In this document: piece after piece, positions 34,602 through 47,324 of the stretch
Layout of the letters: every line of letters begins with the position of its first letter
How positions within the stretch are numbered: position 1 is the first letter of the stretch
Assembly (NCBI GenBank): GCA_944990035.1
Contig: CALYLX010000114.1
Location: 278,694-342,693, forward strand
DNA length: 64,000 nucleotides
Source of the DNA: Clitopilus passeckerianus
Lineage: Eukaryota; Basidiomycota; Agaricomycetes; Agaricales; Entolomataceae
Direction of reading: 5' to 3'
Position numbers and translations under genes: made by a program
The notes under the pieces: generated by a model
Database searches by the model: none
Told to the model about the DNA's origin: nothing
What the model saw: only the letters and a program-made list of their open reading frames with translations

Positions 34602-36948
34602 CTACATCGTCCCGTGCTGGTGCAATCGGCGACCGAACAGACGATCAATCGTTTGTTCTTCAACCGATCGTGTAGACTTGAAGTCATCCGCTACGGAGCG
34701 GCCAAAGTCAATGATACGGAAGCTCAGCTGACGCTTGCGACGGTTGGTATAGCGCATATGGTAGGGTAGGTCAAGGGGCCCATATTGATAGAGCACATTC
34801 CGAGCGAAAACGGAGCCATGACTCCAGCCAGCAGCGTGGAATCGATAAAAGAGAGAGGCGACTTCGTTGCTGGCGGGAGAATGTTAGTATAATTATGAAG
34901 TCTGAGCTAAGAAAATCATTTACCTTTCGTCTTCTGTTAAGTCCCTCGGATCGATCTGTTGTCCGCATAACTCTTGGAGGAGGATCGGGCTGAAGTACCC
35001 CTTCGAGTTTAGTTCCGCCTCATCCGATTCTTCTAAGATTCAAACAATATTACTTAGGGATTGCCCAAATAGTCAGAATAGACATCTTACATACCTCCTG
35101 GATCATAGTGACGCCTCTGAGTACGCATCTTCTCTACTGCTTCATTAATGTTGGCGATTTTATCGTCGTCATCCGGCAGGTAATATCCAAAGAACTGAGG
35201 AACGATGGGTCCGAGTGGAACAGGGTCATTACATGGCTCGACGAGGTTTAAACCAGTCCAATGCTCGAACATATGATCTTCGAACTTCTGGTAGTTGTCA
35301 GCCTCATTGTCCAGATGGGCGTCTCCCTTCATTGAGAGCTTCGCAACGACGCGAACCCTGGCAATAGGAGGAGGAACGGGAATCGGTTTGATGTGCGAGC
35401 ACGTTGGATGGCGAGGATCTTGCCATCCAATTGATGTATGGATTGGGCGCACGGATCCCTTGTATTCGTAGCGAAGTTCGTTCGTACCAGGGCATGTGGT
35501 CACCGTGATACTTTGGCCACCGTCCGGGCGAACCACATCCATAACGAACTCGGGCGTTTGAGAAACAATTCTGTGACAGTACGCCGACTGCTTCTTCCAC
35601 TGAGGATCCATCTTCTTGGCATCTTCTCCGTCGGTTTCTTTGAGGGTATGGATAACATCGGCTTTCCCGCACTCACGGCAGTGTACGAGTTCAGGTGCAG
35701 AGTTTCCCAGTAGCAAGGATCGTGGTAGCTCCGACTCAGCGTTATACACAACGGAGTGGTTACCTTCACCTAGTATATGAGAAGGGGAGAGATATAAATG
35801 GCCATGCATGGTTGATTCGTCGGGGATAGGGGATGTCTCCTGAACTGGACGTGGAGGAGGGATGATCCATACCGCAGGCGTAAGTGGTCCCTCCGTCGTA
35901 GGTTCTTCAAGAAAGTAACCCTCGGAGTCATTCCAAGAGTCGTCGTGTAGTTCACGGCCAGAGTAACGCTCGTCTGCGGTTCCAGGATTTTGTTTTAGCC
36001 AGGAAGAAGCCCGGGCCCTCTCCTCAGAGATTCGTTTCTTCCCTGCCGGGGAGAGTACAAGACGATAGGTATGCGTACGGTCACTCTGAGACGACCAATC
36101 GGGGTTATTGGGATGCAGGGCGGCTCCATGTATATTCTTCGCCTTGACGGCCAGAAGATTCCATGGATCATGCACCGTTATCGTCTCAGGTAGTCGGTGG
36201 AGAGGGATCTTCGTCTGCAACGGCTCAGGTTGGTAGCTAAAAGGTAGCAGCGGCCACGGGGGGATAAGATTGGATTGATGAAATGGATCGTCTAAATTCT
36301 GAGAACGTGGAATGATATAAGTAAGTAATCATGAGGAAGGCCACGGTAGGGCGCGTTTCGCACCGAAATGTCGCCCATTTCAACGTCCTCCCCGCTGGAG
36401 GAAACTCCGGATATTCCCAAACGAATATTTCTCTCTTGACCCTCGAGCCGTTCTTTCAGAGAATACGGTTCGAGCCGCCGGGGTTTATTTTCGGTCTGTG
36501 CCCATTCGACCTCTTGTTTCGCAATGTCCACTTCATTGTTAGCCGTGACGAAGGCAGCCATTTTACTGCCAGTAGTCAAGGTGGCAAGCGTGGTCATATC
36601 ATGGGACCGATGAGTCCGATAGAAATCGAACATGGTCTCTCCCCATAGTTCATTCCCATTCGGCGCCACCTTTCCGTGCAGAGTTGTGTCCGGGCGCAGG
36701 ATGGCTCCGGTTGGTGACCTGGGCCAACTACGGAAGACGACGCGCTTATGTTCCAGATCTAATGCTATTTTGTCGAGAGCATCAGCGCAATACTGAATTC
36801 TAGTTCGATCTTGACTGGTGGCGTATCTCGAATGACCGTGACAGTGGCGAAGGATATTGATGAGGTCTTTAGCGGTGAATTTACGCGCCTGCTCAGGGGG
36901 GAAATGGAAGAGAGGAACAGGGAGCGTCAGAGTGCTGAAGCCGGTCAT
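34602..36948 (-). CDS. pseudokinase-like protein, tandem paralogue A
   Basis: Model (minus strand): exons 36364-36948, 35095-36298, 34924-35032, 34602-34869; 721 aa, all in phase. The N-terminal 350 residues match no domain I know. A divergent protein-kinase fold follows: Gly-rich loop at about 370 (LGEGNHSVVY), a possible VAK lysine (VRVVAKLSMKGD), a Glu-bearing helix (NEADNYQKF), the catalytic-loop equivalent WSHGSVFARN at 648-657 and DFG at 687-689 (RIIDFGRSV). The Asp of the HRD motif is replaced (HGS), so activity is doubtful. Fungal genomes often carry expanded families of such kinase-like genes. The neighbour B has the same four-exon structure with an identical exon-1 length of 585 nt, showing tandem duplication. 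Confidence 0.85.
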
Positions 36949-37727
36949 GGTAGTTCAAGGCAGAGGAGTCATAGCTCAAAGTACGGCCGGTTATTCTTTA
37001 TGAACTGCATCGTGCATGGCCCTCCCTTCATGTCAAGAAAATCGATTGTTGTCCGCATTTGGAAAAGCTGTTGGTCAGTATAGTCACGTGAATCGAACGC
37101 GTCTTAATATCCAAATTACATAAGGAACACGTCGTTCGAGCCGCTTCGACAGGTTAACCTAGAGGGTGGAAAACATTGAGTCAATCATTCATCGATCATC
37201 ATTTGGGGTGTGGTGGGTATCAGATGTTAGCCAACTTGGCTGTCGATCGACGCGTTATAGGAGCGAGTTGACCGATATTTTGCTTTAGCTTACGAGGGCA
37301 CCACGCCCCACGATAGCGGCCCGATTAGCCCCCCCACGGACGCGCGAAGGTGGCCATTGCCCCCCACAGCGCCCCGCCAACTAATGGGAGACACCTTTCG
37401 GATCAATTACTACTGACCGAACATTCGCTGGAAGCAAAGACGGAACCAGCTGAAAAAGACTGTATTACCTAACTGAATAACCGTAGATCACATCCATCCA
37501 CAACCTCGCCGACTCTGATGGAAACTACAAATAGTCGTCGTGGTCGATGCCAATGTCAGCGAGCGAACAATGGCCAATACAAGACTATGTACAGCCACCT
37601 ATGGGGTCTAAACGTGCGACTAAACCACACGACGTTTGGGGTTTGGTTCTCCTTCAAGGTTCCGAGCGAACGGCAGCAACAATCTGAATACATATTCTTG
37701 CAATATATACAAGCATATAGCATGCGA
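36949..37727. other. spacer between tandem pseudokinase-like genes
   Basis: This holds the promoter of paralogue A and the 3' flank of paralogue B. The sequence around 37700 resembles the flank after paralogue A, so the duplication unit includes some flanking DNA. I see no gene. Confidence 0.4.
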
Positions 37728-40074
37728 CTACCACAATTTCACGTACTTATGCGATCCACGAGAGAACAGATGATCAACTGCCTGCTCTTCGGCGGGCCGC
37801 GACAGTATGCGATCCTTTTCCAGTACCGAGCGGTCGAAGTCGATGATATGGAAGCTCAGTTGGCGCCTGCGACGGTCGGTGTGCCGTTTGTGGTATGGAA
37901 GATCAAGGGGCCCGTATTGATAGAGGACATTCCGGGGGTAAACGGAACCGTGAGTCCACTCTTCAGCGTGGAATCGGTAGAAGAGAGAGGCAACTTCATT
38001 GCTGGTACGCATGCGTAGAGATGAGCACGATTCAAGAGCTGAATATAAGAGAAGCACTTTACTTTTCATCCTCTGTCAGATCCTTCGGATCAATCTGGCG
38101 TCCGCATATCTCTTGGAGTAAGATGGGGCTGAAGTAGCCCTTCGAGTTCAATTCCGATTCACTATCATATTCTTCTTCAGATTAAACGGCTTCGTTAGTT
38201 ATCACCTTCAAGTAGCCCTCATAGACTCACCGCTTGGGTCGTAATAATGCCCGTGAATCTGCGTACTCTTGACAGCGTTGTTAATATTGGCGATCTTCTC
38301 GTCATCATCTGGAACGTAATAGCCAAAGAACTGTGGGACGATCGGTCCAAGCGGTACAGGGTCATGACATTGCGGGATGAGATTCAGCCCAGTCCAATGC
38401 TCGAACATATGATCCTTGAATTTCTGGTAGTTGTCGGCCTCACGGGCGAGGTGACCATCACCTTCCATGGAAAGCTTCGCCACGACACGAACCCTTGCGA
38501 TAGGAGGAGGAATGGGAATAGGTTCGATGTGTGAACATGTCGGCTGATGAGGATCTTGCCATCCAACAGATGTATGTATTGGCCGGACAGGTCCGTGGTA
38601 CTCATAACGAACCTCGGTCCTACTAGGACATGTCACAACTGTAACGCTTTCTCGACCCGGGCGAACCAATTCCGTAGAGAATTCGGGAGTTTGGGAAATG
38701 ATTCTCTGACAGGAAGCCAATCGCTCCTTCCACTGAGGATCCATCTTCTCTCCGTGTTCTCCGTCGATTTCTTTGAGAACCTGCCTAACATCTGCTTTCG
38801 CGCATTCACGGCAGTGGACGAGTTTGTGTTCGAAGTCGTCCACCAGCAGGGATCGTGGTAGCTCCCATTCCCCGTTGTATACAACAGAGTGGTTACCTTC
38901 GCCTAGTCGATGGGAAGGGGAGAGGTACAAATGAGCATGGGTTGACTCGTTAGAGGTAGCGGCTGTCTCGTGGATGGGTCGAGGTGGAGGGATAACCCAT
39001 ATCGCGGGGGAAAGTGATCCTTCGGTAGTAGGCTCGTCAAGAAAGTAGCCTTCGCCATTGTCCGAAGAGGCACACTCCAATCTTTGGATGGAAATATGCT
39101 CCTCGAATAACCCTGAAGTTTGTCCAGACCCGAGCGAGGCCATCTCCTCTGCGATTCGTTCCTTCCCTGCCGATGATAATACTAGGCGATACGTATGCGT
39201 ACGATCACTCCGAGACAACCAATCGGATATCTTGGGATGCTTCGCAGTGCCATGGATGTTTAGCGCCTTTACTGCGAGAAGGTTCCATGGATCATGCACG
39301 GTTATCGTTCGAGGTAGTCGATGAAGAGGTATCTTCGCCTGGAGGGGTTCAGGTTGGTAGCTGAATGGTAAAATCTGCCATGGTGGAGGTAAATTGCACT
39401 GATAGAATGGGTCGTCAGAAGCCTACACACGCCGAATGGTGCAGGTTAGCAGGCACGTAGGAGAGCAGAGCAGGAATTTGGTTACAGACCAATACGTCGC
39501 CTATCTCCGCATCCGTTACGCGGGATGAAATCCCCGAGACGCCCAAGCGGATATTTGCCTCATGAACCTCGAGTCCTTCTTTCAAGGAATATGGTTCAAG
39601 GCGCTGGGGCTCGTTTTTGGTTTCAGCCCATTCGACCTCTTGTTCCGCGACCTCCACTTCACCATTTGCCTTAACGAAGGCCGCCATCTTACTCCCAGTC
39701 GTCAAGGTAGAGTTTGTAGTCAGATCGTGGTGTCTACGAGTCAGGTAGAAGTCGAACATGGTCTCTCCCCATAGTTCATTCCCATTTGGAGCGACCTTCC
39801 CTTGCAAACTCGTGTTTGGGCGTAGAGTTGCTCCGGTAGATGGTCTCGGCCAACTAGAGAAGATGACTCATTTACGTTCTGGATTCTGAGCTATCTTATC
39901 GAGTGCATCAGCGCAACATTGAGCTCGAGTTTGATCTGGACTAGTGGTGTAGCCCGAATGACAGTGGCGAAGGATATTGATGAGGTCTTGCGGAGTGGAT
40001 TGACGCCTCTGCTCGGGAGGAAAATTGAAGGGAGGAGTAGGGAGTGTAATCGAGGTGAATCCGGTTAGATACAT
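37728..40074 (-). pseudogene. pseudokinase-like paralogue B with in-frame TGA
   Basis: Model (minus strand): exons 39490-40074, 38231-39422, 38063-38174, 37728-38001. The exons are in phase with each other and match paralogue A one by one. In exon 1 a TGA at 39868-39870 replaces the codon that is CGC (Arg) in paralogue A, at about residue 69, just before VIFSSWP; a CGA-to-TGA change would explain it. The rest of the frame (about 650 residues) is intact. The DFG motif is DFD here and the catalytic loop reads THGSVYPRN. Either this is a young pseudogene, or translation reads through or restarts, or the base is an assembly error. Conservation of everything downstream argues for a recent lesion. 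Confidence 0.75.
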
Positions 40075-40804
40075 CGAGTGGGGGAGGTTATAGTCTCAAT
40101 ACCATTAGAATCAGTCATTTGGTCAATCTCTATGCACCGCAACGTGCTTGGGCCTTCCATGGAGATAATCAATCTCTATCCGCATTTAGAAAGTAAAATG
40201 GCACGTGATGCAGACGCGTCAAAGCACCTGCCACGGTCCAGCTCCATTATATAATGAACACGCCTACTCAAAGTTTCTGCCATGAAACTCGTTAAATGAG
40301 CATGACAGTTGCTCAACCATTCTAAATTCAGTTAATGACGGCTATAAAGTACATTCTCATTCAGTTTCTGCTAATCCCCGTGGCAAATATTATCGGCCGG
40401 GATTGTACTTTAGCGTCGGAATGCTGTCCGCTCCATGACAGTGGCTTGATTAGCTTCTTTCAAGGCGTCTTCACCCGCTTGGGATGAAGACCGTTGGTAG
40501 TCGACACAGATATCCGTAGGCTCGTTGAACATACCACTCAAAGTAGCCTCCAAACAAATGATCAGCTGCCTGGGCACGCAATCACCACATCTATCCACAA
40601 CGTACAGATCACTCCGATGGCAGCCACCAATGAAGCATTGACACTAACTAGGTTGCCACCATTGCACCATAGTCCACGCGCAATGGATACGCCTCCATTT
40701 AACACTAGCCATATCTCGACGCCCTGCTACCGCCATACCCGTGTATTTCGCCTATAAATTCCATTATTTCCTCTCTTCAGCTCGTCATCCCAATCATCTT
40801 CGAC
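40075..40804 (+). promoter_or_regulatory. intergenic region with TATA box for the secreted helical protein
   Basis: A plus-strand TATAAAT at 40753-40759 lies about 50 nt before the ATG at 40805, the usual spacing for a highly expressed fungal gene. The rest is the upstream region of pseudokinase-like paralogue B and shows no gene. Confidence 0.5.
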
Positions 40805-41498
40805 ATGTTCCTCTCTGGTCTCACTTCTTTCCTCGCTGTCGGAAGTCTCTCCGTAGCAGCAAGTGCTTTTCCTACTCAGCAGAATTTCTTCGGTGTAGCC
40901 AGGCACGCTGCCCCGGTCGACATCGCTTGGGATGCTTTTAATAAGCTTAACGACACTGCCAACGATATCTACCCTCAGCTCAGTAAGTTACTGATATCCT
41001 ACCTGTGCTTCAGTCGGAACTGACTTCGTTCTCAGTCGACATCGGCACCAACCCACAGGCAACTCCCAAGGACGCACTTAAGCTGTTCAATGCCTTCAAC
41101 CATGCGCTCAAGCAGACTGGCGACGCCGTCTCTGTGTTAAACAAAGACCACAGAGGCTCCCATATGATGATGTCCGAGCATTCTCTCGACGACATCTATC
41201 TCTTGTGTCAGATCATTTTCGACGTAAGCAATACCTAGATCCCCCAGCTTCACTCTGACAATATTTTTCTAGAATACGGCCGAGGTCTACTCCCAGCTCC
41301 TGCTTGGCGTAGCCGATTCCTCGTCTATCAGGAGTGTCAATACTTTCGGACAAGGTCCTGGTATCGGCAGCCCCGTTGCGGAGTATACCACCACGTATAC
41401 GAAATTTTTGATGAATAGGTGCGTTATTCGTCAAATCTTGATACTCTTCGGAAGCAACTAACAGTAATAAATGCAAGCCTTCCTACGGTATTCTGTAA
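40805..41498 (+). CDS. secreted helical protein of unknown function
   Basis: Model: exons 40805-40982, 41036-41223, 41273-41418, 41465-41498; 181 aa, all in phase. A signal peptide (SFLAVGSLSVAASAFP) is followed by a mature protein that looks all-helical: WDAFNKLNDTANDIYPQL, DALKLFNAFNHALKQTGDAV, AEVYSQLLLGVADSS. The helix pattern is loosely like secreted surface-binding proteins (HsbA type), but I see no diagnostic motif. Only two mature cysteines appear, one in LLCQI and one in the last exon (NKCKPSYG). A TATA box sits 50 nt upstream of the start. It could be a secreted wall-associated or effector-like protein; this is inference. Confidence 0.78.
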
Positions 41499-42109
41499 CG
41501 CTTTCCTTTCATTCGGTTTCGAGTCCTGGCCGCTCTGTCGCTTCTTCCTTCTCTGATTGAATGGGGGTTACGATGAAGAATAGTCTGGCAAAAAGGCCTT
41601 TCAAATGTACTACATTTCTGCTCGATTCAGCTCTCTCCTAACTTGATCGTGGTGTTTTTATTCCAATATACGAATAAACGTTTGATTCTTCAACCTTGAC
41701 GCATGAGGAGCTCATCAAGCCTCCTTTTGCTACTCGTTGCATGACGTTTTCCTGTAAAAGGGAGGCTAAATGGTTATTCTCCTATTTGTATCGTTGTATC
41801 CGGTGTGCCTTGTAAACTTCGCTGCAGCGGGTGTCTAGGCAAGGGAGGTTATTAAGACACGCCCTTCATAGAAGGGCAAGACAGGTGCATACATCAGTAC
41901 TGGTTAATGTTCAAAAGAAAGGTCAGAATCGTAGCGGTATCCTGGTTTACTATGCAACCCCTGGTTAGACCCCTAAAGTGGATGCATCGCCTCCAACGAG
42001 CGCATATCCAACGAAGCGTCATTCTCTCCTCCTCCTCGATTGTCTCCTATCCCGGAAGCATATATAAGGACCTCCTCAACGCTCGAAATGCACTTCCATT
42101 GCTCCAACC
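41499..42109 (+). promoter_or_regulatory. intergenic region with TATA box
   Basis: A consensus TATATAAG at 42061-42068 lies 42-49 nt before the ATG at 42110. Another ATG at 42089, in a different frame, occurs between them and would open a short upstream frame. No other element was seen. Confidence 0.5.
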
Positions 42110-42593
42110 ATGCCACGCTTCTTCGACTTCCAACATTTATTCGCTCTTATATCCTTCCGTTCTAGCGGGAAATCGAGAGCAAAAGAGAAACTCAAAGGCC
42201 GCATATCTACCCCTTTGGACATATACAAAGCTCCGTTTCATCTTATTGATGCAGCAATACCGATCGAGACCATGCAAGCCAAAGTTGCTGATGACCAGAG
42301 GGAGTACGCGAACACTTCCGAGCGACAAGGAATCCTAGTAAGTACAAGAGCGTAGCATATGCGTCTGACATGTACTCACATTGACACAGAAAAAGGATTC
42401 GGTCAAGTCGCCAAGAAAGCGAGTCAGCTTTTCCAACAAACTTGACGATGGGACATTTCCAATGCCATCAGACCTGAGAAAGATGTACGAGAAGCAGTCC
42501 ATAATATCGAAATTACTTCCACGGAAGAAACGCTCACGTCGAAAGTATAAACCACCTAAAGATGCTGGCTATGGATGGGTGAGGGAGTCGTGA
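42110..42593 (+). CDS. small basic protein of unknown function
   Basis: Model: exons 42110-42337 and 42390-42593, 143 aa, phase 0 junction with GTAAGT donor and acacag acceptor. The start has good context (aaccATGcc) and a TATA box upstream. The protein is rich in Lys and Arg, with clusters such as KSRAKEKLKG, KSPRKRVSF and LLPRKKRSRRKYK that could act as nuclear localisation or nucleic-acid binding segments. The KRVSF motif resembles a PP1-docking RVxF site. No domain is recognised and no signal peptide is present. It ends 221 bp before the convergent 3' end of the GH3 gene. Confidence 0.65.
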
Positions 42594-42814
42594 CTAGCGG
42601 GCAGCACCTCACAAGATAGTTGTGTACGAAGTATACCTGCATACCATGTTGTTCTGATGATTATAAAATACTTTTGGTTACTGGATGTCGCTCCGAGCAT
42701 GCAGGCAGTGCATTCAAATTTGGTTCATATTTCAGATCAATAAGTACGCGATAAAACTAATGAACGTTCAGTAAAATGAGTGAAATGAAAGAGAATGGCG
42801 ATGTATTACGTGAA

Positions 42815-45800
42815 TCAGAAGGTACCAGTCCAGCGAACATCAGTAAGAGAGGCCCCAACGTAGACAGTGAAAGTCCCCGAGGGACGAACCCATTTCTGGC
42901 TCGGGACATCCCAAATACTATATGGCAAAACGGATTAGCAAATACGACACTTACAAGATAAGATCTACTTTACCTCATTTCGCGGGCACTCAAGGTGATC
43001 TTGACAGTAGAGCTGGCACCAGCAGCGAGTGGTACCTCCTCAAACCCTCTCAAGACGCGTTTCGGCTCTCCAGCGCTCGCTGGGTAGGCTAGGTACACCT
43101 GAGGTATTTCCGTGCCTGCGAATGCGCCTGTGTTCTTGACTGTGAACGTGATGGTTTGTGAGGTTCCGGAAGCTGCGGTTGAGAAGCCAGAGTAGGCGAA
43201 GCTGGTGTATGAGAGTCCAAAACCGAATGGGAATCGCGGCGTGATGCTCTTGTCGTCCATATAACGATAGTCAAGGAGGAGTTTCTCGGTATAGTCGATC
43301 TGTGGTCGATGTCAGCATGAGATTGTACAAAGAAAGCGTCAATTACGGACCTCCGGGAATCCATTAAGGCCAGTGACGATCGTGGTACCATAAGAGCTTT
43401 CAGCCTTGAAAGATGATAGCGTTAAGCTGAGAGCGAGTATGAGGCAAATGGAGGCAACTCACGTCGGCCAAGCTGAAGGGAAGTCGACCACTCGGGTTGT
43501 ACTTGCCAAAGAGAACATCGACAATGGAAGGACCTGTCTGTTCGCCAGGAGCTCCCGCGTAAATGATACCAGTGATGTTCGGGTGGGTGCTCCATGACAT
43601 AGGCACGGGCCCAACAGAGTGAATGACGACGACGGTGTTCTTGTTAACCGCGGCGACGCGTTCGACCTGACGAACAGGTAAACATGGTTTGCCCTGTGGA
43701 AATGTTAGAAAGGACATACCAGGTTTCCGCCCTTCCACCAAAGATCGAGGTCATTTCGGTCGCCCATATTTCCTACCACAGTGGTGTAGAAGCCCAATTC
43801 GCCACTCATGCTATGGACGAGAGATCAGAATTGATAAGAACAGGGTAGGAATTCACAACTCACGCATTCACAAAAACGAATGCAACGTCCTTGCCTGCAG
43901 CTGCCTTAGCCCCAGCGTCCAGGTCATTGGACAGGGAGGAGGTGATTGTAGCCGAAGATCCGACGAACGAGGTGAGGGCATCAATAGGAGGTACGACAAA
44001 CTCGAGTGAGTTAGAGCCTGAACCCCATCTGAATAGACTGTTAGCGAGGGCGACCAGGGGCTCGTTCGGAGACTTACCCGATCACCATCGTCCCATCGTT
44101 ACATTCGTTCAGATCGTTGCATTTCTGATTCAGCTGCTTGGCGTCCTGACCCACTACGGCAATGCTCTTGATATTCGCCAGAGCCACCGGAAGACCTCTC
44201 GTCGTACTCCCAGTTGGAGTACCATCTGACGTCGTCCGGTTGTTCTTCAGCAAAACGGCGGAGGCAGAAGCGATCTCCTTGGCAAGCGCAGTATGAGCGT
44301 CACTGCGAACGACGACATTCTGATTCAGCGACCCAGACCCATCAGGATGCTGGGAGTCGAAGTTGACTGGTGGGTAGCCCTAGGGAAAACGTTTAGACTA
44401 GACGAAAAGATCGAATCAAGTTAAGGAACGTACAGAATCTTGGCCAAGCTGATAGAACGGCGTTAGGATCCGGGAGACCATCTCGTTCAATCTCTAACAT
44501 GAACGATCGGCAAAAGTGCCTTTAGATTGATATCAGGCGGTGATGTGAAGGATATGAAACTTACTGCTGTCGTCACAGAACCTGAATTGACGGCGTTCTT
44601 GAGGTTATTTCCGTATACACCACCACCTAATTCGCTCGTGAACACGATTGGGGGGAAAGGTTAGTGGAGCATGACTGACCAATTACGATGTAGTCCCCTG
44701 GCATCTCCATATCGAGTCCGGCATTCGCATTATCAGCGGCGGAGTCATGGGTTGCACCCCAGTCGCTAACGACATAACCTAGAAGAAACGAAGCTTTAGA
44801 CGTGGAAGGGCTCGATCATGGGAGACTAAACGTGCCTTGGAATCCATCGCGTTGCAGAAGTCCCCTTGGTCCAAGTAAATTCGCATTATGGCAGCTTGAG
44901 GTACCATTCATTCGGTTGTAGGCACACATAACAGAAGCTACTCCTGCCTTAATTGACGTCAGTCACAATGGATTTACACCGAATGAAATCATATTTACCT
45001 CTATAGAACGCAAGAAGGGGTACCAGTAGATTTCATTTACGGTTCGATCATCAGCGTTGGATGTAAGGCCGTATCTCCAATGCTCCTGGTTGTTCATGAT
45101 CAAGTGCTTAGCGCACGCTTGCACGCCGACACTTTGTACGCCAGTTATGGTCTCGAATGCGCCTTCTCCGTTGAGATAGGGGTCTGGTCCGAAACTAGTT
45201 CTTCGTCAGAATGGTATGTCAAGAAACCGCGGAATGCGCACCTCTCCCAGGCACGACCTTGCTTTGGATTTCGCATCTATAGTGGATGGAGTGTCAGCTC
45301 AAGAAGTTGCCGAAGGATTGGAAACCGACAATGTCCATAGCTGGGCCCAGATAAACGCTTAGAGAATCAAATCAGCATTCTGCTTGAAGTGACGCAAGAC
45401 ATCGACATACTGAATCCCTTTCCCTCTGAACTCCTCGCCCATTGCGACTCCTCTCGCTCGCATAAGCCTCCGACTGAAGGTGGACGCCGTGTTGATACCG
45501 GATGGGAACCCAGTGACGCCTTTACTCAAACGAACACCAGCTGGCCCATCTTCCATACATATGGAAGGGATGTTCAGGCGGCTTACAGGTGTGGTGTCTC
45601 CGACGCAGCGGCCTACGGAAGAGTGTAAGAGCCTATATAAGTCAGGGAAAGTGAAAGATTACGCACGTTTGGAGTTGAGCTGGCCAGTACCGGTGACGAT
45701 GCCGATCTTCTCGTCTATCGTCATGTTGGACACGGCATTATTCGCCAATGCACGAGCTTCATCCCAGGTACCTGAAAACAGATTCAGTTTAGTTTGAATT

Positions 45801-45890
45801 GGACGAGAGTTATGGTCGCGTACGAGTTGTAAACGAGAATGCTGGCGTTAACAGAACCAGTAACACCAAGGTCGTGTGCAACTTGGCCAT
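42815..45890 (-). CDS. secreted GH3 beta-glucosidase
   Basis: Model (minus strand), 17 exons: 45824-45890, 45667-45771, 45411-45612, 45330-45357, 45242-45276, 44999-45194, 44836-44947, 44680-44778, 44565-44626, 44434-44493, 44078-44379, 43864-44028, 43720-43810, 43463-43666, 43351-43404, 42974-43299, 42815-42917; 736 aa, all in phase. A signal peptide (LVLLVLLTPAFSF) precedes the (beta/alpha)8 domain (MEDGPAGVR, GRAWESFGPDP, KHLIMNNQE). The nucleophile is D254 in VVSDWGATHD. The C-terminal alpha/beta sandwich and fibronectin-III-like domain end in FTVYVGASLTDVRW. The enzyme hydrolyses beta-linked glucosides such as cellobiose outside the cell. The intron 44779-44835 has a GC donor. Length agrees with fungal GH3 enzymes. 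Confidence 0.93.
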
Positions 45891-47324
45891 TGCGATTCAG
45901 CAGACCTGTGGGCTGAGAATTACTGGGAAGAAGAGAAAGCGTAAAGCTAAGCAGACCTACCCTTTAATGGGCGGAACGGAAGCATAAGTGCCGTAGCTAG
46001 CGAACACAACCATATGCAGGATTGATAGGATTGCAGGGAACGACGGGACTTGGGCTGAGAAGCCTGTCAAAGAAGCGTCCCGTGACATCGCCATCACCCA
46101 AAATCGAAATCGACAGGCCTTGCAGTCGGACTTGAGCTTGATCGATGATCTTCAAGCATTTCGTCGTGCTGGGCAGCGAGGCCATAGTTTGACGAGAACG
46201 GCTAAATTGAGACCAAAGATACTGCTAGATCCACAGATGAGCGGGGCGAGTCACTCAGTGCGACGTGACTTGTTGCGAGGAATTTAGGCTTCGGTGCGCG
46301 TTTCCCTGTTCCTGGGGGCGTATGGCTCAACGGAGGAAGTATAGCGAACAACTGTTATAGAGGTGCGAAAGGCGGGCTTCGTTGAGTTCCTGACATTTGG
46401 GTGCATGCGATGGAGGATGCGATGAAGGAGGGCCCACTGAAAACGATGTGAGGTCACAGCTTGATCATCAGGGACAGCGGAGGATGGAGAAAGACTCGGG
46501 TCCAAAGTAACCCCATCGAAGTAAATCTATTACGAGGGATGAAAAAGTCATCCGAAATGAGCGATGTGGCGGCCCGGCGGGTTGAATCCCCCGGATTTAT
46601 GACAAGACTTTCTCTGAATATCTTCTTCGCCCATGTGCAGTTTCGTTGTATTTTTTCCGGTTCATACGAGCGAGCTGCGCAAGATACCCGCGCGAGACCT
46701 GTTTCAAGGTCGTCCTGGGTAAAGCCTTGGCAGGGTATTGATAAATCGGCTCACTTTTGTAACCTTAATAAATAGTCCCCACCGGCAAACCGGATCGTCG
46801 TTTAGGATGGGCTTCATTTGTCGCCATTTGGCATGCTTCAACACGGGCAACAAAATATTCGAATGCTTATTTGACACCTGCCCATGGCCAATACCTTCCG
46901 CTCACGCACTCACGCTATTATCTCCATCCCAAGGAGATTCAGCAGCTCGCACAGGTACTCTATCCATGATGGGACCCGACTCAACCTAATTCGTGCCAAT
47001 GCTGGCCTAAACGAGCCCCCCGATTGGTCCCATTCAATGATGTATCATCGCGACAAGATCAACTCCCTCGACAACGACGGTGATATCAGGGTCCCTGCTT
47101 AGCAGCGCCCAAAATGAACCCATTTACTTCAAGAAAAGGTCTTCCGCCCCTGAACCTTTCACTCCCATGGACCTAGCCACTTCGTCATGAAACATGGACC
47201 TCCTCGAACCACGGATGGAATGGTACGATTTCCGGGGATTCCTGTATAAACTTGACTTATAAGCATGGTAGATCGGTTTGAATAACGTTCCCAGCAACCC
47301 TTTGCAAACTCTTCCTTCGCCGTC
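45891..47324. promoter_or_regulatory. divergent intergenic region between beta-glucosidase and oxidase genes
   Basis: The two secreted-enzyme genes point away from each other across 1.4 kb. A plus-strand TATAAA at 47245-47250, about 75-80 nt before the oxidase ATG, is the only clear element. A minus-strand open frame at 45997-46185 lies just upstream of the beta-glucosidase start but has no signal peptide and cannot be joined in phase to it. Confidence 0.45.

Noticed and set aside
39868..39870. TGA in paralogue B as a selenocysteine codon
   Set aside because: Fungi of this group lack the selenocysteine system as far as is known, and paralogue A has Arg at this site.
45997..46185. Minus-strand open frame as a possible first exon of the beta-glucosidase
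   Set aside because: It cannot be joined in phase and a typical signal peptide starts at the ATG at 45890.
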